Source of the DNA: Rhynchopus sp. YZ270_cl-10
Lineage: Eukaryota > Euglenozoa > Diplonemea > Diplonemida > Diplonemidae
NCBI GenBank assembly: GCA_964035575.1
Contig: OZ037857.1
Coordinates: 1,488,001 to 1,552,000, forward strand
DNA: 64,000 bases
Reading direction: 5' to 3'
Positions within the stretch are counted from its first letter, which is position 1; the number at the start of each line of letters is the position of its first letter. Both the position numbers and the translations under genes were made by a program. The notes beneath the pieces were generated by a model. It was given only the letters and a program-made list of their open reading frames with translations, ran no database searches and was not told the origin of the DNA. This document shows positions 60,475 through 64,000 of the stretch, piece after piece.

Positions 60475-60845
60475 AAGCCTTTCCTCAGCCCTCAGGCGAC
60501 ATTGAGTAGAGAACCTAATGTAATGCAGAGGCGCTCTGCATGAGGGAAGTACGTCTTTATTCTGCAGGATCGGAGATATCGAGATCTTGGCGTATCCTAA
60601 CCTTTTGGGTGACATTGTGGAGTGCCCACCTGAGGGGTGGGCGGGGAGGGGGGTTGGTTGCATGTTGAATGCATAATTATGGAACTGAACATCTTGGTTG
60701 GGTTTCCGTTTATCCAGATTTGCGGGGGAGGGCCTTTTTAAAACTTTGTTGCATTGGTTCCCTTCTGACCCTTCTTCGATGTTTATTTACAGTTACACAT
60801 TCCTCCGCTTCCCTTTCCATTTCCCTTTTATATTTTCCCTTTTAA
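60475..60845 (+). other. Spacer before coiled-coil gene
   Basis: No gene seen. TTTATTTACAG ends at 60792, 53 nt before the next ATG, followed by a CT-rich tract up to the start codon. Confidence 0.45.
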
Positions 60846-63800
60846 ATGGCGAATGATGTCAGCGATATTAGGTCACCTGAAAGCACAGCGACACGCAAGG
60901 GAGCCGGGAAGTCGCAGAAGGTAGAGGAACTGGTGGCGGAGCTGAAGGGGAGCAGCGCTGTGCAGCGGAAGCTGCTGGACGAGATTGCGGTCGTGCGCGA
61001 GCACATGGAGAACAGCAGCGGCGTCACGCACGACGCGTACACAACGCTGCAGAACACACTGCAGCCGCTCCTCGCGGACCTAGCCTCAAAGAACCTCGTG
61101 ATCGCAGGCCTCCTGCAGGAGATAGAAGACAAGAACGCCCTCATCACTGTCCTCAAACGCAACGTCGAAACAGAGAAAGGGCGTGGCACCATCAGAGAGG
61201 GCGAGCTCACGCGAGACATAGGTATGCTCCATTTATGCTGCGCGTTCATCCCCTTGCATTACAGGAAGCCTAACGGAAGAAGACATGCGTGCGATGCCGG
61301 TTGACACTCTTGTGAATCGTGTCATCGAGACACAACGCGCTGCCTTTGCGAACTACAAGACTGCGGAGGACGCGAAGAATCAGTTGTACGACGTGCGCAA
61401 TGAGATCATGCGCATCAAGGACCGTATGCAGTCGTGCGACGTGCTGCGCGAGGGTGTCACCAAGCAGAGTGAGTGCATCCTGCACCTGCAGGACGAGGTC
61501 AAGCACCACGAGCGCCGCTTTGAAAAGGCGAAGGAGGTTGCTCTACAGCAGGAGCAGGTCATCGAGAAGATGGAGCAGATGATGAAGGCCTCCGCCACCA
61601 GCACCAACAGCGACGCAGCAGCAGGCTCACAGCAGGTCATCTCTTCACTCAAACTCAAACTCGCTGCCGCACAGCGACGCGAGCAGCAGAACACCGAAGC
61701 CCTTCTCAACATGAAAGACAGAACCGGCGCAACCGAGTCGCAACGAGCCCTTGTCCTCCGCCTTCAATCTGAGGTCGACAAGATGCACGTCAGTCTTGCG
61801 TCCTCAGAGGACCCTACCTTGTCTGCTTCACTCATGGAAGCGAACCCTGAGCAGACCGACGCCAATGAGTTGGTGAAGTCCATTCGAGAGATCCGTGCCA
61901 AATGGGCGGAGGACCGTGCACACCACGAACAGCTCTTTGACGCAGTGGGTGCGCTCCGCTCACGACTTCGCGAGCTCAACGAGACGGACGCAAGCGACTC
62001 TGAGAACGCCTCCTACGACAACACAAACACAGACATGGTCGAGGACATCCACACCCTCCTCGAGCAGCTCCTCACCCGCATGGAGGACGAACGTGCAGAG
62101 CTGGGCGCAGAGGTAACTGCACAGCAGGAGAAGATCAACACACTGCGTCTCGAGGAAGTCGCCATGCAGCGCGAACGCGAGGGCACAGCAGACGCAGAGC
62201 TTACCGACCTGCAGGCACGTTGCGACCACATGCAGGAGGAACGTGACGACCTCTGTCACTGCGTGGAAAACGTTGTCTCCCAGGTCCTCACCTTCTTTGG
62301 GCTGCTTCACAGCAGCGGGCCCTCCCTTCTCACCGAAGGCGGGGATTCAGTGGCAACGTGCAAACAGCTTCTCGACCTGATGTGCCACTCTCTTGCGGCG
62401 TGCTACTCTGTGACACCGGACCTCGCGACACAGGGGGGCGACACATTTCCCGCGGTGCCCACTGTGTTTGCACTGCCTCATATTGTGGGCCGTGCCGCAA
62501 AGGCCATGCGGCACGTTGCCATGGAGCTACCGGAGCTGGTCGTGACACCACCGATGGCAACGTCCCCAGAAGGGTGCATGGAGGCGTGGCGGGACGGAGG
62601 CTACGCAACGTGGAATGCAACGTTGTGTGCGATGATGGCGCAGTTTGCAGACTTTGAAGCGCAGCTCCCAACACGCTTAGGATGCTCAGAGGAGGAGGCA
62701 CAGCAGATGGCCGCAAGGCTGCAAGAGAGCGAAACATTGGTCGATAAGATGGCCCAGCAGCTGGGGTCAGGAGAAGGCAGCGAGGGGCTGGCAGCAGCAC
62801 AGCAGGAGAACGAAGCCCTGCAGATGCGGCTGTCGTATGTCACAACTAAACAAAACGGTGATCACCATCTCCTCTCTCCCCCCTCACAGAATCATGGAGG
62901 AGAACGGAAGTGAGCGGGAGCGAAAGGCTGCGCAGGAAATATCGCGGCTTAAGGTATTCGCGCTAAAATTCAAAAAAAAGAATCAATGTAAAGGGGGCCC
63001 CCGAATAACTTTATTATTCGGTAACTTTGAAAAGCCAAAATCGCGGCAAAAAAAAGTTATTTGTAACCTAAGTTATTTGGGGGTAAACTTATTTGGTCAC
63101 TGAAAATAGGGTTTTTTTTCTCATTGCCAACTTGGTGAAGCTTTTCAACACCAGCATTTGCATTTTTGGAATGTCCTGCCATAAAGCCTCGCGAGACCTG
63201 AAGGCCGGGACACCGGCTGCGACAGAAAGACCTGCCCCGCACAGCACCACAACATTGCCGCAGTTCCTCTCCGCAACCCACGAAGCAAACCCCTCCAAGT
63301 CTAGCGGAGTAAAAACATTCGGCATTCTATCCCTCCCTTTCAGTAATGTAGCCTCCGAGGCCCACTCGTCGTGCTCCTTCTCTGTCTGTTTGTCGTACTC
63401 GAATTTCGACAGGAATTCTTTCATTGCGCTGATGATTTGCTCTCTCTCCATCCATTAAACGCAGAAGTTCTGCGCTAATCCGAACCATTGTTTATCTATT
63501 CTATTGTAATATTGTCTCTATAAATTGTGGTGTGAGGATAAATGTGGTGGGGTCCGCCGAAATGGGCAAGTTCTCGTTTTTTGATCAATTTCCTCACAGT
63601 ACACAGTAGCAGGACAGCACCAGAGGTCGGGGGTTGCGGGCCCGGGAGTCGGCGGGAGGGTCAACTCTTGTTTTCTGTTTTCCTGTTTTGTAGTTTTGTA
63701 AAGACCCCAGAAGACCCGACCGCCCGAATGATGATGCTGCTTTAAATCTGTTTCGCCCGACTTCTCCACAGTATCAGTTAGGGGGGGAAATTTGAAAAAT

Positions 63801-64000
63801 AAAAAAAGGAGGTATCAGGGGGCGAAGTTATTCGGTAACTTTTTCGGCACCTAAAATCTGGAAAAAAAAAAGTTATTTGGGAAAATAGCTATTATTTGGG
63901 GGTAAACTTATTCGGGGGCCCCCTTTAACCACTTCACCTCCTACAGCTGCAGCTCTCTGAAGCGAAGGCGTTTGCCCTAGCTGCGAAGCCACCCTCGCCG
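60846..64000 (+). CDS. Long coiled-coil protein, 5' part, at least 4 exons
   Basis: Not recognised beyond coiled coil. Exons 60846-61221, 61265-62834, 62890-62953 and 63947 to the window end, all in frame; about 688 residues are visible and the gene continues beyond base 64000. Heptad-rich helices cover most of residues 10-440 (VEELVAELKGSSAVQRKLLD, KHHERRFEKAKEVALQQEQV) and resume after ~590. A non-coiled insert of ~120 residues with several Cys and Trp (SLAACYSVTPD, WRDGGYATWNATLC) lies between. The first two visible introns start GTATGC and GTATGT (43 and 55 nt). The third starts GTATTC, is 993 nt, and holds the sirtuin-bearing element. A cytoskeletal or flagellar role is plausible only by protein shape. 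Confidence 0.75.
62989..63929. mobile_element. Terminal-inverted-repeat element carrying a sirtuin gene piece
   Basis: Left end TAAAGGGGGCCCCCGAATAA and right end TTATTCGGGGGCCCCCTTTA are exact complements, with TA at both borders. Each end also contains the same ~90-100-nt sequence in direct orientation (GTTATTCGGTAAC-type, an A run, AAGTTATTT, then TTTGGGGGTAAACTTATT), so the ends are both directly and inversely repeated. The interior holds the first ~120 codons and upstream region of a sirtuin gene on the minus strand. No transposase. The element lies inside intron 3 of the coiled-coil gene. Confidence 0.75.
63089..63451 (-). pseudogene. Truncated sirtuin (Sir2) gene copy
   Basis: Sirtuins are NAD-dependent protein deacylases. 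ATG at 63451 on the minus strand, 120 residues to a stop at the element's left end. Residues ~52-90 match the start of the class I catalytic core: TPLDLEGFASWVAERNCGNV, then VVLCGAGLSVAAGVPAFRS, where the family norm is GAGISxxxGIPDFRS; the D of PDFR is A here. The rest of the enzyme (HG motif, zinc cysteines, NAD pocket) is absent, so it cannot be active. Codons are host-like. It runs against every other gene in the window and is confined between the ends of the mobile element, which suggests capture of a 5' gene fragment. Confidence 0.7.

Noticed and set aside
62989-63929. LTR-type element, because the ends share ~100 nt in direct orientation
   Set aside because: Ends are not TG...CA, no primer site or polypurine tract is evident, and the outermost 20 nt are inverted; a DNA-type element fits better.

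Overview
The window reads as nuclear DNA of a protist, probably a euglenozoan close to the diplonemid/kinetoplastid side; this placement is inferred from layout, not from a marker gene. Every well-supported intact gene (16 in 64 kb) lies on the + strand. Most start codons follow a pyrimidine-rich tract ending in AG within about 8-130 nt, as expected for spliced-leader addition, or for introns in 5' UTRs. Genes also carry ordinary cis-introns: 14 of 15 inferred donors read GTATG and all acceptors end in AG. Coding DNA is GC-rich in third positions; spacers are full of A, T and C runs. No bacterial, phage or organelle signature was seen.

Layout. 0-5.2 kb: 3' end of a Pro/Ser-rich coiled-coil gene and a four-exon TM9SF membrane protein. 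5.2-8.2 kb: repeat-rich spacer. 8.2-21.3 kb: a 4256-residue BEACH/WD40 protein whose four introns all lie in its last 0.8 kb. 22-32 kb: a 63-residue membrane peptide, a PRMT9-like methyltransferase, exocyst Sec8, and a BMT5-type methyltransferase joined to zinc fingers. 33-37 kb: a ubiquitin-like plus leucine-rich-repeat protein, a polycystin-like channel fragment, and a small two-helix membrane protein whose first intron holds a hAT-like element. 38.7-43.7 kb: a short-repeat protein, MAK16 and a His-rich ZIP zinc transporter. 43.7-51.7 kb: a gene-poor stretch with two decayed retroelement pieces and a 385-bp TGTCA array. 51.7-54 kb: an adenylyl cyclase. 54-57.7 kb: dense hairpin repeats and fold-back elements. 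57.7-64 kb: an exostosin-type glycosyltransferase, an ApaH-like phosphatase and a coiled-coil protein whose third intron contains a terminal-inverted-repeat element carrying a truncated sirtuin gene.

Functional themes include secretory traffic (TM9SF, BEACH, Sec8), ribosome biogenesis or rRNA modification (MAK16, BMT5-like), signalling and transport (cyclase, ZIP), and protein or sugar modification (PRMT, GT47-like). There is no operon-like functional grouping, as is normal for polycistronic euglenozoan arrays.

The most unusual content is in the spacers. At least 30 copies of short (about 35-65 nt) hairpin-bearing repeats, in several sequence families, were found; every clear copy points the same way as the genes. 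Many share an NGAGAGG or CAGAGGC core, a 3' box such as TTCATCTTATAA or ACTATCAACTTCAC, and a following pyrimidine or A run. I do not recognise this system. Pieces of host-like genes (sirtuin, polycystin channel, and an unidentified antisense fragment inside a TM9SF intron) suggest that gene fragments are being copied around this genome, at least once inside a transposable element.
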